Under the pieces are notes generated by a model. It had not been told where the DNA came from, did no database searches, and saw nothing but the letters and a program-made list of their open reading frames with translations. Positions 36,806 to 46,175 of a DNA stretch of 64,000 bases are shown here, in pieces. The DNA comes from Rhodococcus sp. ARC_M5. Its GTDB lineage: Bacteria; Actinomycetota; Actinomycetes; Mycobacteriales; Mycobacteriaceae. The DNA lies in assembly GCF_022810405.1 (NCBI RefSeq), contig NZ_JALGQE010000002.1, positions 1 to 64,000 on the forward strand. Reading direction: 5' to 3'. A program made the position numbers and the translations under genes. Each line of letters starts with the position of its first letter. Position 1 is the first letter of the stretch.

Positions 36806-37259
36806 ATTCGGCCTCCTTGCGCTGTGTCTCCTTGCGACGGAGCCAGAACAATACGGGCCCCGCGATGAGCCAGGTAACGACGATGACCGATCCTGCCGGG
36901 ACGATGGCGACGGTGGCGTCACGGCCGGCGACCCGCACCAGCAGCTCGACGTCGTCGGGTTCGGCCTTGTAGTACTCCACCTCGATGCGCTGGCCCGCGA
37001 CGAGGTTGGTGGGATACAGGACGCCGAGCGCCGGGTTGTGCGTCACGCCGTCCGGAGTGATGAAGCTGACGGCCGACCGCAACTTGCCCGCCGACAGCAC
37101 CTCGGCGGTGGCGGTGCCCTTGTCGGAATCGATGGTGACGTCGTTTCGCCACGCTCCGACCACCAGCAACACCGCCAACACCGAGATCGCGGTAGCGACC
37201 ACGAGCACGATCAGCCGGGTCCTGCGCAGGGTTCGGCTGCCTCGGGCTGTGTCGGTCAC
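36798..37259 (-). CDS. DUF3592-type membrane protein
   Basis: A 153-residue protein with membrane segments at the N-terminus (about 15-35) and C-terminus (about 118-138). Between them is an extracytoplasmic beta-rich domain (GTATAEVLSAGKL, VLYPTNLVAGQRIEVEYYKAEPDD) of the DUF3592 type. Corresponds in position to mycobacterial Rv0556. Co-transcribed with the glutaredoxin-like gene; function unknown. Confidence 0.8.
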   Translation of the reverse strand: MTDTARGSRTLRRTRLIVLVVATAISVLAVLLVVGAWRNDVTIDSDKGTATAEVLSAGKLRSAVSFITPDGVTHNPALGVLYPTNLVAGQRIEVEYYKAEPDDVELLVRVAGRDATVAIVPAGSVIVVTWLIAGPVLFWLRRKETQRKEAEYA

Positions 37260-37313
37260 TTCGACAGATTACTTCGCAGCCGATCGGGCTCGGCTCGGGT
37301 AGCGTCTGCTCTC

Positions 37314-37817
37314 ATGTCTCGCAGCTTCGAACACACACTCCGCGCGTCCAATCCTCCCGCTGAAGTGCACGCAGCACTGACCAGTGAGGACCAGTGGATG
37401 GCGCGCTTCGCCAAGGCGAAGAAGACAGACGGGTACGAGCTGACCAAGCACGACGACGGCGGCCTGACGGTCGACATCTCCGAAGAGGTCGGCACCAACG
37501 AGCTCCCCGGATTCGTCACCAAGGTCATCAAGGGCAAGCTGATCGTCTCCCGCACCGATTACTGGGGTCCGCTCGAGGGCGACCACGCCGAGGGAACGCT
37601 GACCGGTAGCACCACCGGCCTTCCGGCGAAGATCACCGGCACGTTGTCACTGCAGCCCGACGGCACCGGCGCGAAGTTGATCATCGTGGGTGAATCGACG
37701 GTCAAGATCCCACTCGTCGGCGGCAAGATCGAGGACCTGATCAACAAGATGATCAAGGACATGATCGATCAGGAAACCGGCGAAACTCTCGAATGGGTTG
37801 CAGCGCAACAGAGCTAG
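37314..37817 (+). CDS. DUF2505 family protein
   Basis: A 167-residue protein of the DUF2505 family, common in actinobacteria and having a START-like lipid-binding fold. It begins [21 protein letters not shown]. Its stop overlaps the menD stop from the opposite strand by 4 bases. No catalytic motif seen; function unknown. Confidence 0.85.
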   Translation: MSRSFEHTLRASNPPAEVHAALTSEDQWMARFAKAKKTDGYELTKHDDGGLTVDISEEVGTNELPGFVTKVIKGKLIVSRTDYWGPLEGDHAEGTLTGSTTGLPAKITGTLSLQPDGTGAKLIIVGESTVKIPLVGGKIEDLINKMIKDMIDQETGETLEWVAAQQS

Positions 37818-39424
37818 AGCCGGGCGCGGATCGCCGCGTGCAGATCCCGCAATCCCGATCGCTCCGTGGTCACTTCCAACACTCTGATTCCCACGGCATG
37901 TGCGGTGAGTTCGGTTGCCAGCTCGGACAATTCGACCAACCGATGCTCGACGCGATAGGCCCCGCACAGCGCTCCGAGATCCATTCCGTGTGGTGTGCCG
38001 AAGACTCGCTCGAACACGCCGGCATACTGCGGATCCCCCTGCTCGAGCAGCTCGAAGATGCCACCGCCGTCGTCGTTGGCGACGACGATCGTCAGATCGT
38101 CGGGGCGCGGCTCGCCGGTTCCGATGAGCATGCCCGCCGCGTCGTGCAGGAACGTCAGATCACCGAGAAGCGCTATGGTGCGCCGCTTTCCGGCCATCGC
38201 GGCACCGATCGCCGTCGAGACGGTGCCGTCGATGCCGGCAACGCCGCGGTTGGACAGAACCTTCACCCCAGGGATCGGAGTCGAGACCAGGGCCGCGTCG
38301 CGCACAGGGTTGGAGGCTCCGAGCACCAGCTGATCGCCGGGCTGCAGCGCGGACATCACGACGTCGGCCACGTGCAGACCCGTAGGCTTGGGATGCTCTC
38401 GAAGTTGTTCGTGCACAGCCTTTTCAGCGCGCTCGGACAGCGCAGCGCAGCGGGCGATCCAGGCGGGATCGGGCGCACCGGTGGTGATGGCGCGGGTTCC
38501 TGTCGCCAGTACGTTGCCAGAGACGTCGGGCCAACGCGGCCCGGTGGTGAGCGCGATGACATCGACGGCGGGGTCGGCCAGCAGCGCCGAGACCTGACGG
38601 TGCAATGTCGGACGACCGGTGATGACGGCCTGACGCGGTTTCAGCTGCGCCAGAGCCAAGGGGTGCAACGCAATTCCGTGCAGCGGCGCGGTCGGCTCGG
38701 CGACGGTCGGCAAGCCGGCGAGCTCCGGACGGACGCCGCCGCCGTGTCCGGAGACGACCACGGTGTCAACCGAGAGATCGAGCTCGACCGGCACGTCCAA
38801 CGTCGCCTGGGTGGTCGTCGTCCACGGCATTCCGTCCGGACGCCCTTCGGGCCGCGCCCCCGGATCGCCGAGGGCAGGAACCAGGGGTTCACGCAGTGGA
38901 ATATCGAAGTGCACGGGTCCGGCGTTGCCCGAGCGCGCGCCGCGCGCAGCAGCGATGACTCGCGAGACCGCGCTGCGCCACTGACTGTTCTGTTTCGGCT
39001 CCTCTTCGGCCAGCCCGAGGCTGATGGTTGCGCGAACCTGGGATCCGAAGAGGCCGAGCTGCTCGATGGTCTGGTTGGCTCCGGTGCCGAGCATCTCGTA
39101 GGGCCGGTTGGCACTGATGACGATCAGCGGGATGCGGGCGTAGTTCGCTTCGAGTACGGCGGGCCCGAGGTTTGCCACCGCCGTTCCCGACGTCATCACC
39201 ACCGGTACGGGTTGGCCGCTACCCAGGCTCAGTCCGATGGCCAGAAATCCGGCGGTCCGTTCGTCGATCCGCATGTGCAATCGCAGACGTCCGGCCGCGT
39301 CGGCTTCCTGCAAAGCGAACGCCAACGGGGCGTTGCGCGAGCCGGGGCACAGCACGACGTCTTCGATGCCGCTGCGCGCCAGTTCGTCGACGACAGCAGT
39401 GGCCTGAGCGGTGGACGGATTCAC
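37814..39424 (-). CDS. menD: SEPHCHC synthase MenD
   Basis: A 536-residue thiamine diphosphate enzyme condensing 2-oxoglutarate with isochorismate. It has [15 protein letters not shown], the catalytic Glu in [13 protein letters not shown], and the ThDP-binding region [17 protein letters not shown] followed by [17 protein letters not shown] 39424 (VNPSTAQAT) is chosen because related proteins start MNPST; a longer start at 39463 is possible. The locus follows mycobacterial order. The adjacent flavin reductase gene is divergent. Confidence 0.95.
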   Translation of the reverse strand: MNPSTAQATAVVDELARSGIEDVVLCPGSRNAPLAFALQEADAAGRLRLHMRIDERTAGFLAIGLSLGSGQPVPVVMTSGTAVANLGPAVLEANYARIPLIVISANRPYEMLGTGANQTIEQLGLFGSQVRATISLGLAEEEPKQNSQWRSAVSRVIAAARGARSGNAGPVHFDIPLREPLVPALGDPGARPEGRPDGMPWTTTTQATLDVPVELDLSVDTVVVSGHGGGVRPELAGLPTVAEPTAPLHGIALHPLALAQLKPRQAVITGRPTLHRQVSALLADPAVDVIALTTGPRWPDVSGNVLATGTRAITTGAPDPAWIARCAALSERAEKAVHEQLREHPKPTGLHVADVVMSALQPGDQLVLGASNPVRDAALVSTPIPGVKVLSNRGVAGIDGTVSTAIGAAMAGKRRTIALLGDLTFLHDAAGMLIGTGEPRPDDLTIVVANDDGGGIFELLEQGDPQYAGVFERVFGTPHGMDLGALCGAYRVEHRLVELSELATELTAHAVGIRVLEVTTERSGLRDLHAAIRARL

Positions 39425-39486
39425 AGTTTCCAGAGTGTCAGATGCTCCGGTCGGCCGCCGCAACCGGGCTTTGACAGTATTGAGAG

Positions 39487-40074
39487 GTGCGTACAGTCTT
39501 TCGACCCGAAGAGGTCACCCCACGTCGCTTCTACCAGCTGCTGACTGCGTCGGTAGTGCCCAGGCCCATCGCGTGGGTGTCCACCGTCTCCGCCGACGGT
39601 GTGGCGAACCTCGCGCCCTACAGCTTCTTCACGGTCTCCTCGGTGGAGCCACCGGTCGTGCAGTTCACGTCGGTGAGCCGCAAGGACAGTCTGCGCAACA
39701 TCGAGGCCACCGGCGAGTTCGTCGTCAATCTGGCGACGGCGCCGTTGGTCGATCAGGTCAACGACAGCTCGGCGAGCTTCGATCACGGCGTCAGCGAGTT
39801 CGAGGCGGTCGGCATCGAGAGCGAACCCAGTGCGATCGTGACGCCGCCGCGTGTGGCGGCCGCACCGATCGCCATCGAAGCGACGCTGCATCGCGTCGTC
39901 GAGGTGGGAAACTGTTTCGTCGTCATGGGCACCGTCGTCGCGCTGTCGGTACGCCCCGAATTCCTCGCCGAGGACGGACTCCCCGAGTTCGAGACCATTG
40001 CCCCGCTCAGTCGCCTAGGCCGCACCGAGTGGGGATTGCCGCCCGAGGTTCGTGAGATCGAGCGACCTTCTTGA
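39487..40074 (+). CDS. Flavin reductase family protein
   Basis: A 195-residue flavin reductase-like domain protein (FMN-binding split barrel). It contains [28 protein letters not shown], a family hallmark, and [14 protein letters not shown]. It binds FMN and may reduce flavins for a partner oxygenase. The stop overlaps the start of the AbrB-type transporter as TTGA. Substrate and partner unknown. Confidence 0.88.
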   Translation: MRTVFRPEEVTPRRFYQLLTASVVPRPIAWVSTVSADGVANLAPYSFFTVSSVEPPVVQFTSVSRKDSLRNIEATGEFVVNLATAPLVDQVNDSSASFDHGVSEFEAVGIESEPSAIVTPPRVAAAPIAIEATLHRVVEVGNCFVVMGTVVALSVRPEFLAEDGLPEFETIAPLSRLGRTEWGLPPEVREIERPS

Positions 40075-41135
40075 TTCGCTGGCTGCTGCTGATAGCCGTC
40101 ACGGTCGGACTGACCGTCGGAGCCGACGCGCTCGGGGTGCCGTCTGCTGCACTGTTCGTTGCGCTGTTGGTGGCCATCGTGTTCGCGCTCGCCGGGTGGG
40201 CTCCGACGACGGGCACCGAAAGAGCGCCGCTGCCACGCCGACTCGGGATGGCGGCTCAGGCGATACTCGGCGTCGAGATCGGGACGCTGGTGCAGCGCGA
40301 GACCCTGAGCTCACTCGGCGATACCTGGCTGCCGGTACTGCTGGCGTGCATCGGAACCCTGCTGCTGTCGATCGCGGCCGGCGCGCTGCTCGGGCTACGC
40401 AAAGACATCGATTCACTGACCGGCTCCCTCGCCCTCGTGGCAGGCGGAGCGTCGGGACTGGTGGCGATCACGCAGGAGCTCGGCGGCGACGAACGCGTGG
40501 TGGCGGTGGTGCAGTACCTCCGCGTCGTGCTGGTGACCACCACGTTGCCACTGGTTGCGACCCTGGTGTTCCAAGCGCAGCCCGGACAATCGCCGGTCAC
40601 CGCCGATGTGCACGAGGCGCTCTGGATAGATCTCGCCTTCGTCCTGATCTGCGGCGTCATCGGGGTGATGCTGGCGAAGGTGATCCGACTGCCCGCCCCC
40701 GCCCTGCTCGGCCCGCTGATCATTGCCACGCTCGCCGACGTGCTCGGGTGGTCGTTCGACGCGTCCGTACCGACCCTGCTGCTGTGGGCGGCCTACATCG
40801 TCATCGGCTGGCAGGCCGGTCTGCGCTTCACCGTCGCCAGCTTGAAGTCGATCTCGCGCGTGCTGCCTGCGTCACTGATGTTGATCGTCGCCGTCACGGT
40901 CGGCTGCGCGATGCTCGGATTGTGGTTGGCGTCCGCGACGGGGACGAGCGGCTACGAGGGCTACCTCGCGACCACTCCCGGCGGGGTCTACGCGGTGCTG
41001 GCCATCGCGGCGTCGACCGGCGCGAACGTCACCTTCGTCGTGGCCGCACAGGTGATCCGAGTGTTCATGATGTTGTTCGCAGTACCCGTCGGAGCCAAGC
41101 TGGTCCAGCGCTATCGACGCGGTAGGTCCGAGTGA
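40071..41135 (+). CDS. AbrB family membrane transporter-like protein
   Basis: A 354-residue, almost entirely hydrophobic protein of the AbrB family (formerly annotated as ammonia monooxygenase). Two halves, each with about five helices, repeat the pattern GAALGVPS..ALL and PAPALLGPLIIATLADVLG. The family probably transports, but its substrate is unknown. It starts at TTG, overlapping the flavin reductase stop. Confidence 0.82.
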   Translation: MIRWLLLIAVTVGLTVGADALGVPSAALFVALLVAIVFALAGWAPTTGTERAPLPRRLGMAAQAILGVEIGTLVQRETLSSLGDTWLPVLLACIGTLLLSIAAGALLGLRKDIDSLTGSLALVAGGASGLVAITQELGGDERVVAVVQYLRVVLVTTTLPLVATLVFQAQPGQSPVTADVHEALWIDLAFVLICGVIGVMLAKVIRLPAPALLGPLIIATLADVLGWSFDASVPTLLLWAAYIVIGWQAGLRFTVASLKSISRVLPASLMLIVAVTVGCAMLGLWLASATGTSGYEGYLATTPGGVYAVLAIAASTGANVTFVVAAQVIRVFMMLFAVPVGAKLVQRYRRGRSE

Positions 41136-41164
41136 GAAAACGACGCGACCCCACAGCCACTCTG

Positions 41165-41626
41165 GGGACAAGGCACGTACGGGGACGGCCCGGAGCTGGA
41201 TGTGGACTTCGTCGTGCATGGGAGTGGAGCCGGTGGAGCGCCTGGTCACAGTGGTCCGGCGTCGGCGTGGGCTGCTCGGGCGGTTCCAGGCGACCGCGTC
41301 GCGATCTTCGACGAAGGGCGCATCTACACGTTCGACGGACGACCGAGCTGGCAGTTGCTGGTCGGCGACGAGAGCGCGGCCCCGGCCATACTCGGCATTC
41401 TGCGGTCGTCACCGGAGGACGTTCGAGTCAGGGCCTTCATCGAAGTCCCGACCGAGGCCGACATCCAGAAGCAGAACATGCACGCAGGCGTCGAGCTGAA
41501 CTGGATTGTGCGGCCAATCAGGGACTGGCGACGGGCCTGCGTAGATACCTGGTGAACGAGCGTTCGGTACCCAAGTCGCAGATCTGCTTCACCGGATACT
41601 GGAAGTTCGGTAAAGCCGCCCCGTAA
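41165..41626 (+). pseudogene. Siderophore-interacting protein, decayed
   Basis: Remnants of a siderophore-interacting flavoprotein are spread over two frames. DVDFVVHG, GDRVAIFDEGR and WQLLVGDESAAPAILGIL are in one frame up to about 41510, then ATGLRRYLVNERSVPKSQIC and FTGYWKFGKAAP in another. The N-terminal FAD-binding portion is missing and a segment between the parts is deleted. It cannot make a functional reductase. It directly follows the AbrB gene. Confidence 0.7.
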
Positions 41627-41648
41627 CGCTCGATTAGTGTCATCTCAC

Positions 41649-43046
41649 ATGCCCGGCTTCGGAAAAGGTCACACGGTCGTCACCGACTCGGTCGAGGTCG
41701 ACGGGGCGGCATTCGCCTCCCTGCGCGCCCGCCCTCTCCCCCGCGCCGAACGCTACGAACTGGGTCGACGCCTGCGCGACAAGGTCCCGCTCGCCTCACT
41801 GGGCGAGTGGACGCCGCCGCCGGATCGACCCGACCCGGTCAAGCAGATCGAGTACTCGCACCAGGGCCGCATCGAATGGCTGATTCCGACGCGCCTCGAG
41901 CGCATGATCGAGTCCCCGTACGGATTCCTGCGCGGCACCGCCATCGTCATGGCTCGGGATGTGGCGATGCTGCCGTCGACCGGTATCAATCCGGTGATCA
42001 GCGGCGACGCCCACCTGGGCAATTTCGGGTTCTACGCCTCCCCCGAACGCGACCTCGTCATCGACCTGAACGACTTCGACGAGGCACACCCGGGGGCCTG
42101 GGAATGGGATCTCCGACGCCTCGCCGCGAGTATCTGGGTGGCGGGACGGCAGAACGGCCGCAGCGAGGATCAGTGTCGCGATGCCGTCACTGCCTGTGTG
42201 TCCGCCTATCGCATCGAGGTGGCCAGACTTGCCGACGAGCCGCTGATGTCCCGGTCGTTCCAGCGACTGACGGCCGAGAAGCTGCAGCGTGACGCCACCG
42301 AGGGCTCGCTGCGCAAGGAGATCAAACGCGCCACCAAGAAGGCGCGTCGACGCACCAGTGACCGCGTTCTACCGCGATTCACCGAGAAGCACGAGGGCAA
42401 GCGCAGGATCGTCGAGGAACCGCCGATCACCACGCGTATCTCGGCCGAGGACGAGGACCTTCTCGCCGTCGGACTGGACGAGTACCTGCTCACCCTCACT
42501 CCGCACTGGCGTCGAGTGCTCGGCGGCTACACCCTGATCGACGTGGCACACCGTGTCGTCGGGGTCGGCAGTGTCGGGCTTCGGGCGTACGTGGCACTAC
42601 TCGAGGGCACCAGCGAGGACGATGTGGTGTTTCTGCAGCTCAAGCAGGCCAGACGATCGGTACTCGCGCCGTACGTGCACGGCGAATCCGCGTGGCACGA
42701 CCATCAGGGACAACGCGTCGTCGAGTATCAGCAGGATCTGCAAACCGTGAGCGATCCGCTGCTGGGCTGGACCACCATCGACGGACGGCAGTACTACGTG
42801 CGCCAGTTCCGCAACATGAAGGGGACGATCGACCTCTCGTCGATCAATGCGGCTGCTCTGGTGGACTACGCACGCGTGGTGGGCCGACTCCTGGCCAAGG
42901 GACACGCGCGAACCAGTGGCGCGTCGATGATCTCGGGATACACCGGCGATTCCGATGCCCTCGAGGTGGCACTGTGCCGGTTCGCGCAGTTGTACGCGGA
43001 TCAGACGGAAGCCGACTGGGAGCGATTGAGCGCTACGCGCATGTGA
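41649..43046 (+). CDS. DUF2252 domain-containing protein
   Basis: A protein of about 465 residues with the DUF2252 features FLRGTAIVMARDVAMLPSTG, ISGDAHLGNFGFYASPERD, VIDLNDFDEAHPGAWEWDLRR and GRLLAKGHARTSG. The fold resembles aminoglycoside phosphotransferase/kinases, with GDAHLGNFG at the catalytic loop and DLNDFDEA as the metal site. Biological role not known. An alternative GTG start is at 41637. Its stop lies within the left arm of the palindrome 43037-43088. Confidence 0.85.
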   Translation: MPGFGKGHTVVTDSVEVDGAAFASLRARPLPRAERYELGRRLRDKVPLASLGEWTPPPDRPDPVKQIEYSHQGRIEWLIPTRLERMIESPYGFLRGTAIVMARDVAMLPSTGINPVISGDAHLGNFGFYASPERDLVIDLNDFDEAHPGAWEWDLRRLAASIWVAGRQNGRSEDQCRDAVTACVSAYRIEVARLADEPLMSRSFQRLTAEKLQRDATEGSLRKEIKRATKKARRRTSDRVLPRFTEKHEGKRRIVEEPPITTRISAEDEDLLAVGLDEYLLTLTPHWRRVLGGYTLIDVAHRVVGVGSVGLRAYVALLEGTSEDDVVFLQLKQARRSVLAPYVHGESAWHDHQGQRVVEYQQDLQTVSDPLLGWTTIDGRQYYVRQFRNMKGTIDLSSINAAALVDYARVVGRLLAKGHARTSGASMISGYTGDSDALEVALCRFAQLYADQTEADWERLSATRM

Positions 43047-43088
43047 GCGGAAATTCGTAGCAGGCTACGAACTTCCGCGCACATGCGG
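43037..43088. terminator. Large palindrome between the convergent DUF2252 and DUF6918 genes
   Basis: Arms 43037-43060 and 43065-43088 pair over 21 of 24 positions around CAGG. The DUF2252 stop TGA sits inside the left arm. The right flank TGCGGCG(A)AGCCGCTCA, which ends with the opposite gene's stop, is nearly the same as at 25955-25971. Same family as the palindrome by htpX. Confidence 0.75.
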
Positions 43089-43097
43089 CGAAGCCGC

Positions 43098-43541
43098 TCA
43101 GGCGTGCTTGGCGACCAGATCGCCGACGCGCGGCAGTGCCTCGGTGACGTTCTTCTTCGCCGAACCACGCAGGCTGCCGTAGAACTTCTTGACGACGGAC
43201 TTGTCGGTCTCCTCGATGCGAGCATCGGTGACCGAGAGCAACGCGTCGGACGCGGCGTCACCGTTGGCGACGAGGTAGTCACCGAACGTGCCCTGAGGAG
43301 CAGCGTTGTACGACTGCCAGAACGGGTCGAGCTTGTCGACGAAATCGGGCCACAGAGCCGAGACCGCATTGTCGATGTACGACGGTCCGACCTTCTTCAC
43401 CGCGCCGTATCCCCCCTTGACCGCGAGTCCGCTCGCGCCCTTCTTGTCCGCGACCTCGGCGTCGATCAGAGCCAGAACATCGACGCGCAGAGCGTCGGCC
43501 TTCGACTCGTCGAGCAGCGAATCCTTGAGTGCAGCAACCAC
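43098..43541 (-). CDS. DUF6918 family protein
   Basis: A 147-residue acidic protein, rich in Ala, Asp and Lys, starting VVAALKDSLLDESKADALRV. It has no membrane segment or catalytic motif. GGGAGGAAA lies 8 bases before the GTG at 43541. The family is conserved in mycolate-containing actinobacteria without known function. It lies 52 bp after menC on the same strand. Confidence 0.75.
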   Translation of the reverse strand: MVAALKDSLLDESKADALRVDVLALIDAEVADKKGASGLAVKGGYGAVKKVGPSYIDNAVSALWPDFVDKLDPFWQSYNAAPQGTFGDYLVANGDAASDALLSVTDARIEETDKSVVKKFYGSLRGSAKKNVTEALPRVGDLVAKHA

Positions 43542-43593
43542 TTCGAGTTTCCTCCCAGATATGTCAGCGGCCCCACGCGGACCGGGCGCAAGA

Positions 43594-44565
43594 CTACCGC
43601 AGAAGGGCGTGGCAACGCCGAACTCGTTCGATCCACCACTGTGTGCGATCGGCGTCGGCATCGAGCTCGATCAGCGCTTGCGCATCGGGTTCGAGGGTGT
43701 CGACCGGGTATGTCCCGTCGATCACCTCGGGCGAGGGTGCGACGTCTCGAACGAACAGTGCGCCCGTTCCGAGACCGCAGGCGAATTCGAGATGCGGCAG
43801 CGCAGCAGCTGCGGCCAGCCCCGACGAGATGCCGACCGCCGAGTCCAGAGCACTCGACACCACCACCGGGACGCCGTACTCGCCCAGCTCGCCTGCCAGC
43901 TCGAGTACCGCCCGCATCCCGCCGAGCGGGGCCACCTTGAGCACCGCGATATCCGCTCCGCCGGCCCGGACGACCTTCATAGGATCCTCGGCCCGGCGAA
44001 TGCTCTCGTCGGCAGCGATCCGCACCCCGGGCACCCGCCGCCGAACTTCCACCAACTCCGGCACCGAGGCGCACGGCTGCTCCGCGTATTCGAGGGGGCC
44101 GTCGGCAGTCAGGGCCGCCAGCGCCGCCACCGCCTCGTCGACGCTCCAGCCGCCGTTGGCGTCTATTCGGACCCGCGGCACAAGCTCGCGAACCGCGCGG
44201 ACGCGAGCGACGTCGTCGGCCAGGCTCTGCCCTTTCTCTGCCACCTTCACCTTGGCGGTCTCGGCACCGGGAGACCGGCTCAACACCGATGCCACCTCCG
44301 AGGCGGCCACGGCGGGAACGGTCGCGTTCACCGGGATGCGTCGACGCTGCGGACTGGGCGGGCCGTCCCACGCGGCCTCGATCGCCGACGCCAGCCACGG
44401 GGCCGACTCGACGTCGTCGTACTCGGGAAACGGTGAGAACTCACCCCATCCGGCCGGTCCGCGAACGAGCATCACCTCACGGGTGGTGATCCCGCGAAAC
44501 CTGGTCCGCATCGGCATCGAGAGCACATGCGCACCGTCCAGGATGTCGTCGATCGCGGGGATCAT
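43594..44565 (-). CDS. menC: o-Succinylbenzoate synthase MenC
   Basis: A 323-residue enolase-superfamily enzyme. It has the KVKV Lys pair (AKVKVAEKG), a metal-binding Asp in RIDANGGWS, Glu in EYAEQPC, Asp-Glu in IAADESI, and the C-terminal Lys in AVLKVAPLGGM. It dehydrates SHCHC to o-succinylbenzoate in menaquinone synthesis. The ATG at 44565 overlaps the PaaI thioesterase stop (ATGA). Confidence 0.93.
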   Translation of the reverse strand: MIPAIDDILDGAHVLSMPMRTRFRGITTREVMLVRGPAGWGEFSPFPEYDDVESAPWLASAIEAAWDGPPSPQRRRIPVNATVPAVAASEVASVLSRSPGAETAKVKVAEKGQSLADDVARVRAVRELVPRVRIDANGGWSVDEAVAALAALTADGPLEYAEQPCASVPELVEVRRRVPGVRIAADESIRRAEDPMKVVRAGGADIAVLKVAPLGGMRAVLELAGELGEYGVPVVVSSALDSAVGISSGLAAAAALPHLEFACGLGTGALFVRDVAPSPEVIDGTYPVDTLEPDAQALIELDADADRTQWWIERVRRCHALLR

Positions 44566-45206
44566 TGCTGCCCCGGGAGCAACTGCACCATCAACGCCTC
44601 GCAGTCGGCCAACAGGTTGCCGTCCAGATCCGTGAGCCGAGCGTTGATGAACGTCTTGCGTCCCTCGACCCGATCCACCGCGCCCTCGACGATCAGCTCG
44701 GTGTTCAGCGGCGTCACCTTGCGGTAGTTGATGTGCAGGTATGCCGTCCGGCTGATGGGCCTGCCGTACGCGTGCTGGATCAGGCCGAAGAGGTCGTCGA
44801 ACAGCAGCGGCAGCGTGCCGCCGTGTGCGGCGGAGTTTCCACCGAGGTGAAAGCGGCGGAACACGCCTCTGCTTCGCACGCCCTCGGCGTCGATCTTCTC
44901 GATGACCCACGGCAGTAACAACAGTGAACCCCGACCGGGTAGCCGCGGAAGTCGTCCGGCGGTCTGCTTCCCCTCCGCGACCACGTGCGGCTCCAACAAC
45001 TCGATCAATTCCCGAGTCTTGCTCACGGCTGCCTCGGTGACGTCGGCGGGCAACGAGGTCGACACGGCGAGATCCTGCACGGTGCGCAATGCCTCGAGCA
45101 ACTGTCCGTACTCCGGCCCCACCTTCGCCGGCACGAAACGCGGGAAGCCGCCGTGGTGGTCGTAATCGGGGTCGGATTCGCGGTCGAGCTGCATCGGATC
45201 GGTCAT
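44562..45206 (-). CDS. PaaI family thioesterase, candidate DHNA-CoA thioesterase
   Basis: A 214-residue single hot-dog domain protein with an unusual N-terminal extension of about 90 residues. The thioesterase motif is HLGGNSAAHGGTLPLLFDDLFGLI, with the expected Gly-Gly and Asp near the active site. It overlaps menC at the ATGA junction, so it is translated with a menaquinone gene. The pathway requires hydrolysis of DHNA-CoA, done by hot-dog enzymes (MenI/YdiI) in other bacteria, so this is a reasonable candidate; inferred, not shown. Confidence 0.8.
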   Translation of the reverse strand: MTDPMQLDRESDPDYDHHGGFPRFVPAKVGPEYGQLLEALRTVQDLAVSTSLPADVTEAAVSKTRELIELLEPHVVAEGKQTAGRLPRLPGRGSLLLLPWVIEKIDAEGVRSRGVFRRFHLGGNSAAHGGTLPLLFDDLFGLIQHAYGRPISRTAYLHINYRKVTPLNTELIVEGAVDRVEGRKTFINARLTDLDGNLLADCEALMVQLLPGQQ

Positions 45207-45274
45207 GACCTGCACGCTAGCCGTACCGACCGGCCGCCACTGATCCAGCCCTCGCCACCGTTAAGGTGGCGTAC

Positions 45275-46168
45275 GTGACCTTCACTCCTGCACTGTGGCG
45301 TCCCGTTCCCGGCTTCGAGGATCTGACCGACATCACCTATCACCGTCACGTGTCCGACGCGACCGTGCGAGTTGCGTTCGATCGTCCCGAGATTCGCAAT
45401 GCTTTTCGGCCGCACACCGTCGACGAGCTCTACCGCGCCCTCGAGCACGCGCGGGTGAGCTCCGACGTGGGCACGGTGCTGCTCACCGGAAACGGACCGA
45501 GCAGCAAGGACGGCGGCTGGGCCTTCTGCTCCGGCGGCGATCAGCGCATTCGCGGACGCAGCGGCTACCAGTACGCAGAGGGTGAAACGGCCGACACCGT
45601 CGACAAGGCCCGCGCAGGCCGCCTGCACATCCTCGAGGTGCAACGACTCATTCGGTTCATGCCGAAGGTCGTCATCTGCCTCGTCAACGGCTGGGCAGCG
45701 GGCGGCGGCCACAGCCTGCACGTGGTGTGCGATCTGACGCTCGCCAGTCGCGAGCATGCGCGGTTCAAGCAGACCGATGCAGACGTCGGCAGCTTCGACG
45801 GTGGATACGGCAGTGCGTATCTGGCGAAGATGGTCGGTCAGAAGTTCGCCCGCGAGATATTCTTCCTCGGCGAGACCTACTCTGCCGAGGAGATGCACCG
45901 CATGGGCGCAGTGAACAAGGTGGTCGATCACGCGGAGCTGGAGAACACGGCCATCGAGTGGGCTGCGAAGATCAACGCGAAATCGCCTCAGGCACAACGA
46001 ATGCTGAAGTACGCCTTCAACCTGCAGGACGACGGCCTGGTGGGCCAGCAGCTGTTCGCCGGCGAAGCGACCCGGTTGGCGTACATGACCGACGAGGCCG
46101 TGGAGGGGCGCGACGCGTTCCTCGACAAGCGCGAGCCCGACTGGTCGCCGTTCCCCCGATACTTCTGA
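45275..46168 (+). CDS. menB: 1,4-Dihydroxy-2-naphthoyl-CoA synthase MenB
   Basis: A 297-residue crotonase-family enzyme that closes the naphthalene ring. It is very like mycobacterial MenB in segments such as GWAFCSGGDQRIRGRSGYQY, GWAAGGGHSLHVVCDLTLAS and TDADVGSFDGGYG (catalytic Asp/Tyr region), and the C-terminal DWSPFPRYF. GTG 45275 follows AAGGTGG; a GTG at 45266 is also in frame. Divergent from the PaaI-menC pair, sharing a short promoter region. Confidence 0.96.
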   Translation: MTFTPALWRPVPGFEDLTDITYHRHVSDATVRVAFDRPEIRNAFRPHTVDELYRALEHARVSSDVGTVLLTGNGPSSKDGGWAFCSGGDQRIRGRSGYQYAEGETADTVDKARAGRLHILEVQRLIRFMPKVVICLVNGWAAGGGHSLHVVCDLTLASREHARFKQTDADVGSFDGGYGSAYLAKMVGQKFAREIFFLGETYSAEEMHRMGAVNKVVDHAELENTAIEWAAKINAKSPQAQRMLKYAFNLQDDGLVGQQLFAGEATRLAYMTDEAVEGRDAFLDKREPDWSPFPRYF

Positions 46169-46175
46169 TCCACAG

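Noticed and set aside
37793..39544. 583-codon open frame on plus, antisense to menD
   Set aside because: Shadow of menD without recognisable domains.
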